A stretch of DNA of 7,065 nucleotides from Rhodospirillaceae bacterium CCH5-H10 (lineage in GTDB: Bacteria > Pseudomonadota > Alphaproteobacteria > Reyranellales > Reyranellaceae), in assembly GCA_001557035.1 (NCBI GenBank), contig LSKJ01000183.1, positions 1 through 7,065 on the forward strand. Reading direction: 5' to 3'. Of the stretch, positions 1-6,594 are shown one piece after another; within the stretch, counting starts at the first letter, position 1; each line of letters opens with the position of its first letter. The notes beneath the pieces are model-generated. The model ran no database searches and had not been told where the DNA came from. It saw nothing but the letters and a program-made list of their open reading frames with translations. The translations under genes and the position numbers were made by a program.

Positions 1-921
1 GTGTCGCTGGCGCAGCGCCATTCGCGTCCCGACGGCTGGCGCCGCCTGCTCGGCCTGGTCGAGGGTCTGGTCGCCAAAGGCCACAGCGCCAAGGCACAGG
101 TCGCGCCGCGGCCGATCGGCGTGCTGCAGGGCCTGCAGGCCAGCCGCATCCCGTTCTCGATGTGCGCCGCCTACAAGGAGATCCAGCACAAGTCGGTGGA
201 AGAGCGGCTGGCGATCATGCGCGACCCGGCCTTCCGCGCGCGCATCCTGAAGGAGAGCCACGAGCCGATGCGCTCGGAAATGGCGCAGCGCCTCACCGAC
301 TTCGACCGCATGTTCCCGCTGGGCGATCCGCCCAACTACGAGCCGCCGCAGGAGACCTCGTTCGGCGCCCGCGCCGCGCGCGAGGGCCGCGACCCGCGCG
401 AGCTGATCTACGACTACCTGATCGAGGGCGAGGGCAAGAATTTCATCTTCGCGCCGTTCGCGAATTACGCCGCCTACAATCTCGACTGCTGCAGCGAAAT
501 GATGCAGAGCCCGCACACGCTGATCGGACTTGGCGACGGCGGCGCGCATGTCGGCCTGATCTCCGACGGCTCGTTCCCCACCTATCTCCTGTCTCATTGG
601 GGTCGCGATCGCGCCTCCGGCCGGCTCGACGTGAGCTGGCTGGTGAAGCGCCAGACGCTCGACAGTGCCAGGGCCGTGGGTCTCAACGACCGCGGTGTCG
701 TGGCGGTCGGCAAGAAGGCCGACCTCAACGTCATCGACTTCGACAAACTGAGGGTCGAAGCGCCGGTCATGAAGTGGGACCTGCCGGCCGGCGGCAAGCG
801 CCTGCTTCAGCGCGCGACCGGCTACCGGGCGACCATCGTGAACGGCCAAGTCACCTACCGCGACGGCGAGGCGACCGGCGCCCTGCCGGGCCGCCTGGTG
901 CGCGGCGCACGGGCCGGCTGA
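1..921 (+). CDS. N-acyl-D-amino-acid deacylase-like amidohydrolase, C-terminal part (5' end outside window)
   Basis: The reading frame is open from the first base and ends at TGA 919-921, giving 306 visible residues. Family members are about 480-570 residues and carry an N-terminal HxH metal motif that is absent here, so the GTG at base 1 is probably an internal valine and the gene begins to the left. Visible family features are the AQVAPRPIGVLQGLQ segment (about residues 32-46), a MRDPAFRARIL helix (73-83), the GLGDGGAHVG loop (176-185), whose Asp179 sits where this amidohydrolase-3/D-aminoacylase family has its catalytic metal-site Asp, and a C-terminal segment rebuilding the small beta domain (VGKKADLNVIDFDKL, then TIVNGQVTYRDGEATG). 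Enzymes of this type hydrolyse N-acyl-D-amino acids or related cyclic and acylated amides in the cytoplasm; the exact substrate cannot be read here. The gene is convergent with the binding-protein gene and followed by a strong stem-loop. Family is confident, substrate is not. Confidence 0.85.
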   Translation: MSLAQRHSRPDGWRRLLGLVEGLVAKGHSAKAQVAPRPIGVLQGLQASRIPFSMCAAYKEIQHKSVEERLAIMRDPAFRARILKESHEPMRSEMAQRLTDFDRMFPLGDPPNYEPPQETSFGARAAREGRDPRELIYDYLIEGEGKNFIFAPFANYAAYNLDCCSEMMQSPHTLIGLGDGGAHVGLISDGSFPTYLLSHWGRDRASGRLDVSWLVKRQTLDSARAVGLNDRGVVAVGKKADLNVIDFDKLRVEAPVMKWDLPAGGKRLLQRATGYRATIVNGQVTYRDGEATGALPGRLVRGARAG

Positions 922-937
922 CCGGGCCCGTGCGATA

Positions 938-973
938 GCGGCATCGAGGGCGAGCAGTCGCCCTTGATGTCGC
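938..973 (+). terminator. Strong stem-loop between convergent genes, possible 3' end/terminator hairpin
   Basis: Left arm GCGGCATCGAGGGCGA (938-953) pairs with right arm TCGCCCTTGATGTCGC (958-973) around the loop GCAG, making a 16-bp stem with two G-U wobbles in the plus-strand RNA. It starts 17 bases after the amidohydrolase stop and lies just outside the 3' end of the convergent binding-protein gene. There is no T-tract after it on the plus strand (it continues GGGCGCC), so it is not a textbook intrinsic terminator. It may act as a 3' stability or Rho-related hairpin. In the minus-strand RNA the two wobbles become C-A mismatches, so the fold favours the plus transcript. The pairing is seen directly; the role is inferred. 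Confidence 0.55.
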
Positions 974-998
974 GGGCGCCTAGTCGCCCTTGATGTCG
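956..998. repeat. 17-bp direct repeat spanning the 3' end of the binding-protein gene
   Basis: AGTCGCCCTTGATGTCG occurs at 956-972 and again at 982-998, 26 bases apart. The right copy is the reverse complement of the last codons of the binding-protein gene (Asp-Ile-Lys-Gly-Asp and the first base of the stop). The left copy lies downstream of that gene and forms the right arm of the hairpin at 938-973. The nine bases after each copy differ, so this is not a perfect 26-bp tandem duplication. A third, inverted and degenerate copy (13 of 15 bases) lies at 939-953. Confidence 0.85.
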
Positions 999-1960
999 TT
1001 GTCCTTGATGACCTTGAACCAGCGCTCCTGTTCGCTCTTCTGGTAGGCGGCGAACTCCTCGGGCGAGGTCGTCAGGATTTCCATGTTGAACTGGTCGATG
1101 AACTTCTGCGTCACATCGGGCGCCATCACGGCCTTCTTGATCTCGGCATGCATGCGATCGACGATCGGGCGCGGTGTGCCGGTCGGCGCATAGACGCCCC
1201 ACCAGGAGTAGGACGGGAAGGCCTTTACGCCCTGCTCGATGAGCGTGGACGTGTCGGGCAGCGCCGGTGTGCGCTTCTCGCCGGTCACGGCGAGCGCCCG
1301 GACCTTGTTGGCACGGACGTGCGGGCTGAAGGACGTCAGGCTGCCGATGGCGACATCGGTGACGCCGGCCAGGATGTCCTGGTTGAGCGGCCCGCCGCCC
1401 TTGTACGGGATCAGGTTGAGGTCGACGCCATTCTCCTTCTTGATCAGCGTCATCAGCACCAGCGCCTGGCTGGCGCCGAGCACGCCGACATTGACCTTGC
1501 CCGGCCGGGCCTTGGCGTCGGCGATCACCTCGGCGAAGGTCTTGTAGGGCCGGTCGGGATGCGCGCAGATCGCCTGCGGCGTCCGCCCGATCAGCATCAC
1601 GTTGAACAGATCCGAGTCCTTGTACGGGAGACCGGAGGCGAAGGCGGGATTGAGGATGTGGCTGTCGAACGTCAGCATCCAGGTCTGGCCGTCGGGCGCG
1701 GACTTGGCGGCGATCGCCGAGCCAACGGCGCCGGTACCGCCCGGCTTGTTGTCGACCAGGATGTTCCAGCCGGTATTCTCGATCATCTTGGCCTGGATGA
1801 TGCGTGCCACCGGATCGGTCGAGCCGCCCGGCGGGAACGGCACGATGATCTTGAGGGCCCCCTTGGGCCAGTCGGCAGCGCCCTGGGCGCGGGCGAGGGC
1901 GGGAGCCCCCAGCGTAGCGGCGGCGCCGGCCAGCAGCGTACGGCGTTTGAATGTCGTCAT
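980..1960 (-). CDS. Bug/TctC-family periplasmic solute-binding protein (tripartite tricarboxylate transporter type)
   Basis: This 326-residue secreted receptor would capture a small carboxylate in the periplasm and hand it to a TctAB-type membrane permease. The N-terminus is a signal peptide: KRRTLLAG at 5-12 with a twin Arg at 6-7, a hydrophobic Ala-rich core, and a likely cut after ALARA (residue 25). The twin Arg makes Tat export possible, though Sec cannot be excluded. Family signatures follow: IIVPFPPGGSTD (38-49), which supplies ligand-contacting loops in Bug proteins, then VDNKPGGTGAVG, IPYKGGGP, VRALAVTGEKR and WWGVYAPTGTP. Length is normal for the family. The start is supported by a strong ribosome binding site. 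No permease gene is in the window, so it is an orphan receptor here, as is common for expanded Bug families. It lies downstream of the VOC and broken GNAT genes on the same strand, 63 bases from the GNAT stop, and could be co-transcribed. Ligand unknown. Confidence 0.95.
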   Translation of the reverse strand: MTTFKRRTLLAGAAATLGAPALARAQGAADWPKGALKIIVPFPPGGSTDPVARIIQAKMIENTGWNILVDNKPGGTGAVGSAIAAKSAPDGQTWMLTFDSHILNPAFASGLPYKDSDLFNVMLIGRTPQAICAHPDRPYKTFAEVIADAKARPGKVNVGVLGASQALVLMTLIKKENGVDLNLIPYKGGGPLNQDILAGVTDVAIGSLTSFSPHVRANKVRALAVTGEKRTPALPDTSTLIEQGVKAFPSYSWWGVYAPTGTPRPIVDRMHAEIKKAVMAPDVTQKFIDQFNMEILTTSPEEFAAYQKSEQERWFKVIKDNDIKGD

Positions 1961-1964
1961 GAAA

Positions 1965-1972
1965 TCCTCCCT
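1965..1972 (-). promoter_or_regulatory. Ribosome binding site of the binding-protein gene
   Basis: On the minus strand AGGGAGGA lies four bases before the ATG whose complement is at 1958-1960. It is a near-ideal anti-16S match and fixes the start that exposes a complete signal peptide. Confidence 0.8.
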
Positions 1973-2023
1973 GCGGATACGTCTTGTTGTGAGCGATCCT
2001 GAGGCCGCTCCTTGCGCAGGGTT

Positions 2024-2499
2024 TTACTTCAGCAGCTTCTGCATCGGAAAGTCCGATGTTGTGCCGAAATTGTGGCGGGCCGGTCCGGCTTCCTCATAGC
2101 CGTTCGCGAGATAGAAGCGCCGCGCCGTCGCCGTGCTGGTCAGGGTGCATCGCCCGTTTTCGCGTTCGGATGCCCGGTTCTCCAGAGCCCCGAGCAGGGC
2201 GCGGCTGACGCCGCGAAACCGGGCATCGGGCGAGACATAATTCAAGGTGATTTCGCCGGCATCGGTGACGGCGCCGACGGCCACGACGGTCCCGCCTCGA
2301 CGGCCACCCTCAGGGAGTTGCCTGCCTGCGCGATCCAGTTCCGGAAGACCTCGGGACGTTCATTGGCAAGCCATCGGGACAGTATTTCGGGATTTCCCTC
2401 ATGATCCGCGTGGCAGAGTTCGCGGATGGAGCGCTCCATGACCTCGCACGCCTGGGCGGCGTCCATCTCGACGGCATCGCAGATCTCGATCCCGTTCAT
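2024..2499 (-). pseudogene. GNAT-family N-acetyltransferase, interrupted by a single frameshift
   Basis: Two overlapping minus-strand frames together make one GNAT protein. The first (from ATG 2499) gives the N-terminal half, [20 protein letters not shown] through NSLRVAVE, then drifts into non-family sequence and stops at 2242. The second continues the family sequence (GGTVVAVGAVTDAGEITLNYV, then VSPDARFRGVSRALL, which matches the acetyl-CoA-binding motif A with R-x-x-G, and the C-terminal RFYLANGYEEAG) to TAA 2024-2026. One missing base within about 2289-2298 (GAGGCGGGACC on the minus strand) restores a continuous product of about 158 residues, normal for GNATs. The start overlaps the stop of the upstream VOC gene by ATGA, implying translational coupling. 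GNATs transfer acetyl from acetyl-CoA to an amine; the substrate is unknown. It could be a true recent mutation or a sequence error in a G-rich stretch. Confidence 0.75.
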
Positions 2500-2834
2500 G
2501 CGCGGTCGGAAACCATGAAGGGATTTCCGTCAGGGTCCTTGCCTTCACAGCGCACGAGGCCTGCACCCGCCATGAGCTTCGACATGCGGACGCCGCGGCC
2601 GATCAGCTCCCGCCGCGCCGCATCGATGTCGTCGGCCCAGAAGCCGATCTTGGGCGGACGTCTGCCGACCTCTGAGGTGCCATTATGGAGGGCGATCACG
2701 CAGCCGCCGGCGTCGAATTCCTTCCAACCCTTCTCGTTCTTGATGAGGCGCAGGCCGAGCACGTCGCGATAGAAGGCCATCATTCCCGGCATGTCCTTGG
2801 TGAAAAGCACGATCCGCCGCATCGAAAGCTTCAT
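2496..2834 (-). CDS. Small single-domain VOC (glyoxalase/bleomycin-resistance fold) protein
   Basis: The predicted product is 112 residues. An in-frame ATG ten codons further upstream exists (2864), but the start at 2834 is preferred because GGAGGA lies just before it and the fold begins at [14 protein letters not shown]. The pattern is that of paired beta-alpha-beta-beta-beta units: [10 protein letters not shown] after helix 1, [17 protein letters not shown], then a second unit with [21 protein letters not shown] and the closing [12 protein letters not shown]. The usual first-strand metal ligand (His/Gln) and the Glu that normally follows DPDGNP are not evident, so a metal-dependent enzyme of the glyoxalase type is doubtful. 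A binding or resistance role is possible. The gene overlaps the GNAT gene by four bases, so the two probably form one transcription unit running left from the gap shared with gatB. Fold confident, function unknown. Confidence 0.9.
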   Translation of the reverse strand: MKLSMRRIVLFTKDMPGMMAFYRDVLGLRLIKNEKGWKEFDAGGCVIALHNGTSEVGRRPPKIGFWADDIDAARRELIGRGVRMSKLMAGAGLVRCEGKDPDGNPFMVSDRA

Positions 2835-2839
2835 GGGAT

Positions 2840-2845
2840 TCCTCC
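2840..2845 (-). promoter_or_regulatory. Ribosome binding site deciding the VOC start
   Basis: GGAGGA on the minus strand lies five bases before the ATG at 2832-2834. It supports that start over the upstream in-frame ATG at 2864. Confidence 0.75.
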
Positions 2846-2876
2846 GTTCAGGACAGCAGGCCACGGATCGATTTTT

Positions 2877-2905
2877 TTGCCAAGCGAGGCGGTATTGGCT
2901 ATCTA
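2877..2905 (+). promoter_or_regulatory. Candidate sigma70-type promoter of gatB
   Basis: TTGCCA (2877-2882; five of six bases of TTGACA) is followed by a 17-base spacer and TATCTA (2900-2905; a weak -10, three of six). A T7 run at 2872-2878 runs into the -35 and could act like an UP element. Transcription would begin about six to seven bases after the -10, that is at or next to the gatB ATG at 2912. No Shine-Dalgarno sequence lies in the 20 bases before that ATG, which fits a leaderless message. Motif-based, not proven. Confidence 0.5.
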
Positions 2906-2911
2906 CCGGCC

Positions 2912-4360
<1,449 letters not shown>

Positions 4361-4362
4361 CC

Positions 4363-5130
4363 ATGACCGTCAAGCTCTACGCCATGACCTGCGGCCGCCT
4401 GGTCGGCCGCCTCAAGGACATGATCGAGGGCGAGGACGGCCAGGTCGCGCTGCCCATTCCCTCCTACCTGATCGAACACCCCAAGGGCCGGGCGGTGTTC
4501 GACACCGGCATGCATCCGCAATGCCGGACGGATGCGGCCGGCCGCATCGGCGAGCGCGCCGCGCGGATCTTCGGCTTCGAACATTTCGGAGCCGACGACG
4601 ACGTGAAGTCGCGTCTCGAATCGATCGACCGCGATCCCGGCAAGATCGACTTCATCGTGAACAGCCACCTGCATTTCGACCATGCCGGCGGCAACGAACT
4701 CGTGCCCAATGCCACGATGGTGGTGCAGAAGCGCGAATGGGAAGCCGCACAGGATCCCGAGCTGGCTGCCAAGATCGGCTTCTTCCGCGCCGACTTCGAC
4801 CATGGCCATAAGGTGAAGCAGGTCGACGGCGAGCACGACCTGTTCGGCGACGGCTCGGTGGTCTGCATCCCGACCTACGGCCACACGCCCGGCCACCAGT
4901 CGCTGAAGGTGCGGACCGAGGCGGGCGAGATCGTGATCACCGGCGACGCCTGTTATTTCTGCCGCACGCTCCGCGAACGCCGCCTGCCGCGCTTCGTCTA
5001 CGACCGCGAGCAGATGCTGGCCTCGCTCGACCGGCTCGAAGCATTGGAGAAGGGTGGAGCGCGTTTGTTCTTCGGCCACGACCCCGACTTCTGGAAGGAC
5101 GTGCCGCAGGCGCCTGTGCCGGCCTTCTGA
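4363..5130 (+). CDS. Metallo-beta-lactamase-fold hydrolase, N-acyl-homoserine-lactonase-like
   Basis: The 255-residue product has every dinuclear metal ligand of the MBL fold: HLHFDH at 102-107 (His102, His104, Asp106, His107), His174 in GHTPGH, Asp195 in TGDACY and His239 in FGHD. Tyr198, three residues after Asp195, corresponds to the catalytic tyrosine (Tyr194) of the Bacillus lactonase AiiA. The N-terminal PIPSYLIEHPKGRAVFDTGM is also typical of the AHL lactonase (AiiA/AttM) branch. Such cytoplasmic enzymes open the lactone ring of acyl-homoserine lactones and can quench quorum sensing. Relatives in this branch also hydrolyse other lactones, so the substrate is inferred. There is no signal peptide. 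The gene starts two bases after the gatB stop with no good Shine-Dalgarno sequence, suggesting translational coupling to gatB. It ends nine bases before a convergent VOC gene. Fold and metal site are confident, lactonase activity moderately so. Confidence 0.9.
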   Translation: MTVKLYAMTCGRLVGRLKDMIEGEDGQVALPIPSYLIEHPKGRAVFDTGMHPQCRTDAAGRIGERAARIFGFEHFGADDDVKSRLESIDRDPGKIDFIVNSHLHFDHAGGNELVPNATMVVQKREWEAAQDPELAAKIGFFRADFDHGHKVKQVDGEHDLFGDGSVVCIPTYGHTPGHQSLKVRTEAGEIVITGDACYFCRTLRERRLPRFVYDREQMLASLDRLEALEKGGARLFFGHDPDFWKDVPQAPVPAF

Positions 5131-5139
5131 GACTGTCCC

Positions 5140-5892
5140 TTAGTTCTGGGGAATGAACTCGATCATCAGGCCGCCGGTCTGCTCCGGCGCCACCAGGACT
5201 CGATCGCCCTCGGCCAGGGCGAAGGGGACGTTGTTGGCGCTGAGCAGGCCCTGCAACGGGCGGGCGCGCTCGACGGCGACGGCGGCACCGATGACGGCCG
5301 GCAACTCTGTCGGCATCATCATCTCGAGCGCCTTGTATTCGAGCTGAAATGCGAGAGGCGACCAGATCAGCAGCTCGACCGAGCCGGCCTTCACCATTGT
5401 GCAGCCGTCGAAGATCTCCTCCACGGTGGCGCCCCACGCGGCCCTCAGCGCCTTGGCCGTTTCCTTGGGCGTCTCGGCGATCGCATGAATGGCCATCATG
5501 CCGAGCGCGCCGTTGGGATGGACGATCCATTCCGGTTCCATGAAGGCGTCGGGCGTCTCGTGCTTCACCGGGAACCAGGGCAGGGGGCCGCCGCTCTCAC
5601 CGACGACGACGCCGGCATCGACCTCGAACCCGTCCTCGGTCTCCCAGGAATGCGTGCGTTCCTCGCCCTCGAGCTCGGGCACGTTGATGGCCAGGGAAAC
5701 CAGCGGCGGGTGGCCCTGGAGCAGCTCGATGTAGTTCGGGATGTCGTCGCGGTCGGGCTGGAAGCAGATGCAGCGCGGCTCCACATCGTCCGGCGTCAGG
5801 TTGAAACCGAGCTGGTTCAGACGGGCTGCGGTTTCGGCCGGATCGGAGACGGTCAGGGAGAGATGGTCGATATCGCGTGCAGAAATTTTCAT
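5140..5892 (-). CDS. Two-domain VOC protein, glyoxalase-like (PF13468-type)
   Basis: This 250-residue protein begins IDHLSLTVSDPAETAARLNQLGF, the classical first VOC strand and helix with His10 at the usual ligand position, followed by IPNYIELLQG with Glu56 in the matching later strand. The middle section PWFPVKHETPDAFMEPEWIV then HPNG (about 105-128) is characteristic of the glyoxalase-like family PF13468. A second VOC unit starts near residue 130 (MMAIHAIAETPKETAKAL) and closes with GGLMIEFIPQN. Members occur beside varied metabolic genes and mostly lack a known reaction; a metal-dependent lyase, isomerase or dioxygenase is possible. Length is normal. The start is chosen because the fold begins at once; no strong Shine-Dalgarno sequence precedes it. 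It is convergent with the lactonase-like gene and divergent from the GST gene over 73 bases. Glutathione chemistry shared with that GST is an attractive but unproven link. Confidence 0.88.
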   Translation of the reverse strand: MKISARDIDHLSLTVSDPAETAARLNQLGFNLTPDDVEPRCICFQPDRDDIPNYIELLQGHPPLVSLAINVPELEGEERTHSWETEDGFEVDAGVVVGESGGPLPWFPVKHETPDAFMEPEWIVHPNGALGMMAIHAIAETPKETAKALRAAWGATVEEIFDGCTMVKAGSVELLIWSPLAFQLEYKALEMMMPTELPAVIGAAVAVERARPLQGLLSANNVPFALAEGDRVLVAPEQTGGLMIEFIPQN

Positions 5893-5899
5893 GCCCGCT

Positions 5900-5927
5900 C
5901 ATATAGGCTTACACCCCCCCTGCTCAA
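5900..5927 (-). promoter_or_regulatory. Candidate promoter of the two-domain VOC gene, with a G7 tract in the spacer
   Basis: On the minus strand TTGAGC (5927-5922; four of six to TTGACA) is followed by a 16-base spacer and TATATG (5905-5900; four of six to TATAAT). The spacer contains seven consecutive G (5920-5914). The expected start of transcription is within a base or two of the ATG at 5892, so the message may be leaderless, in line with the lack of a Shine-Dalgarno sequence. Motif-based call. Confidence 0.45.
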
Positions 5928-5955
5928 GTGCGATGCTGCGGGGCCCTAATTCACT

Positions 5956-5961
5956 GGAGGA
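5956..5961 (+). promoter_or_regulatory. Ribosome binding site deciding the GST start
   Basis: GGAGGA lies four bases before ATG 5966-5968. It supports this start over in-frame codons further upstream, which fall inside the opposite-strand VOC gene. Confidence 0.8.
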
Positions 5962-5965
5962 AACG

Positions 5966-6592
5966 ATGTCCAAGATGACTCTGTACGGCATTTGGTTGAG
6001 CGGCCCGACCTACAAGGCGGGGCTCGCCATGTCCCTGATGGGCCAGTCCTTTGCCTACAAGCATGTCGACCTGCGGGCCGGCGCGCACAAGCAACCGGAG
6101 TATCTGGCGATCAACCGCTTCGGCCAGGTGCCGGCGCTGGTCGACGGCGATCTCAAGCTCTGCCAGTCGGGCGCGATCCTGCTCTATCTCGCCGACAAGT
6201 CCGGCAAGATGGGTGGCAAGACGGCTGAGGAGAAGGCGCGCGTGCGCGAGTGGCTGTTCTGGGAGTTCGACCGGCTGGCCTCGAACATCTACCGGCCCCG
6301 CGCCATCAAGCGCGGCTTCATGAAGGCCGACGACAACGTCCACCAGATGTACGTCAACCAGGCTGGCGATGCGCTCAAGGTGCTCGATGGCGCGCTCGCC
6401 AAGTCCGACTTCCTGGTCGGCAGCGAGGCGACCATCGCCGACGTGGCGGTCTATGGTGACGTGGCCTATGCCGAAGAGGGCGCGATCGACCTCTCGCCCT
6501 ATCCCAACGTGAAGGCCTGGATGGGCCGCATCGAGAAGTTGCCGGGCTTCAAGAAGTACGAAGACGTGCTGCCGAAGCAGGATGCCGCCTAG
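5966..6592 (+). CDS. Glutathione S-transferase family protein
   Basis: The 208-residue product is a typical soluble bacterial GST, conjugating glutathione to electrophiles or acting as a peroxidase or reductase. The N-terminal thioredoxin-like domain (about 1-80) has MTLYGIWLSGPTYKAGLAM at 4-22, the cis-proline in GQVPAL (Pro56) and the glutathione gamma-glutamyl contact QSGAILLYLAD (Gln67-Ser68). The all-helical C-terminal domain carries the N-capping box T-I-A-D (156-159) followed by PNVKAWMGRIEKLPGFKKY. Many relatives read SGNCYK at the active loop; here it is SGPTYK, so a catalytic Cys is absent and Ser12 or Thr15 would be the candidates. The frame is open further upstream to 5741, but the ribosome binding site and fold start place the N-terminus at 5966. 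The stop overlaps that of the convergent CobW-like gene. Class and substrate cannot be assigned. Confidence 0.95.
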   Translation: MSKMTLYGIWLSGPTYKAGLAMSLMGQSFAYKHVDLRAGAHKQPEYLAINRFGQVPALVDGDLKLCQSGAILLYLADKSGKMGGKTAEEKARVREWLFWEFDRLASNIYRPRAIKRGFMKADDNVHQMYVNQAGDALKVLDGALAKSDFLVGSEATIADVAVYGDVAYAEEGAIDLSPYPNVKAWMGRIEKLPGFKKYEDVLPKQDAA

Positions 6593-6594
6593 GC
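6587..6594. other. GCCTAGGC palindrome holding two opposite stop codons
   Basis: Within this perfect 8-bp palindrome, the TAG at 6590-6592 ends the plus-strand GST and the TAG on the minus strand (complement of 6589-6591) ends the CobW-like gene. The two coding regions therefore overlap by four bases, CTAG, with no intergenic terminator between them. Confidence 0.85.

Noticed and set aside
1..3. GTG as the true start of the amidohydrolase
   Set aside because: The visible protein lacks the N-terminal metal-binding half of the family and starts inside conserved sequence, so the gene is cut by the window edge.
1148..2002. Long plus-strand open frame opposite the binding-protein gene
   Set aside because: Composition typical of an antisense shadow, no recognisable domain; the opposite strand encodes a complete family member with signal peptide and ribosome binding site.
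2285..2300. Programmed -1 ribosomal frameshifting in the GNAT gene
   Set aside because: No X-XXY-YYZ slippery heptamer or obvious downstream pseudoknot, and GNAT genes are not known for this; mutation or sequence error is simpler.
2872..2878. T7 run as part of an intrinsic terminator
   Set aside because: No stable hairpin precedes it, and no plus-strand gene ends nearby; it fits better as AT-rich DNA at the gatB promoter.
5136..5152. TCCCT...GGGGA hairpin between the MBL and VOC genes
   Set aside because: Only a five-base stem including a wobble, with no T-tract; too weak to call.
5741..5965. In-frame extension of the GST gene 75 codons upstream
   Set aside because: It lies opposite the 5' part of the VOC gene, adds sequence unlike GSTs, and a strong GGAGGA ribosome binding site marks ATG 5966 as the start.
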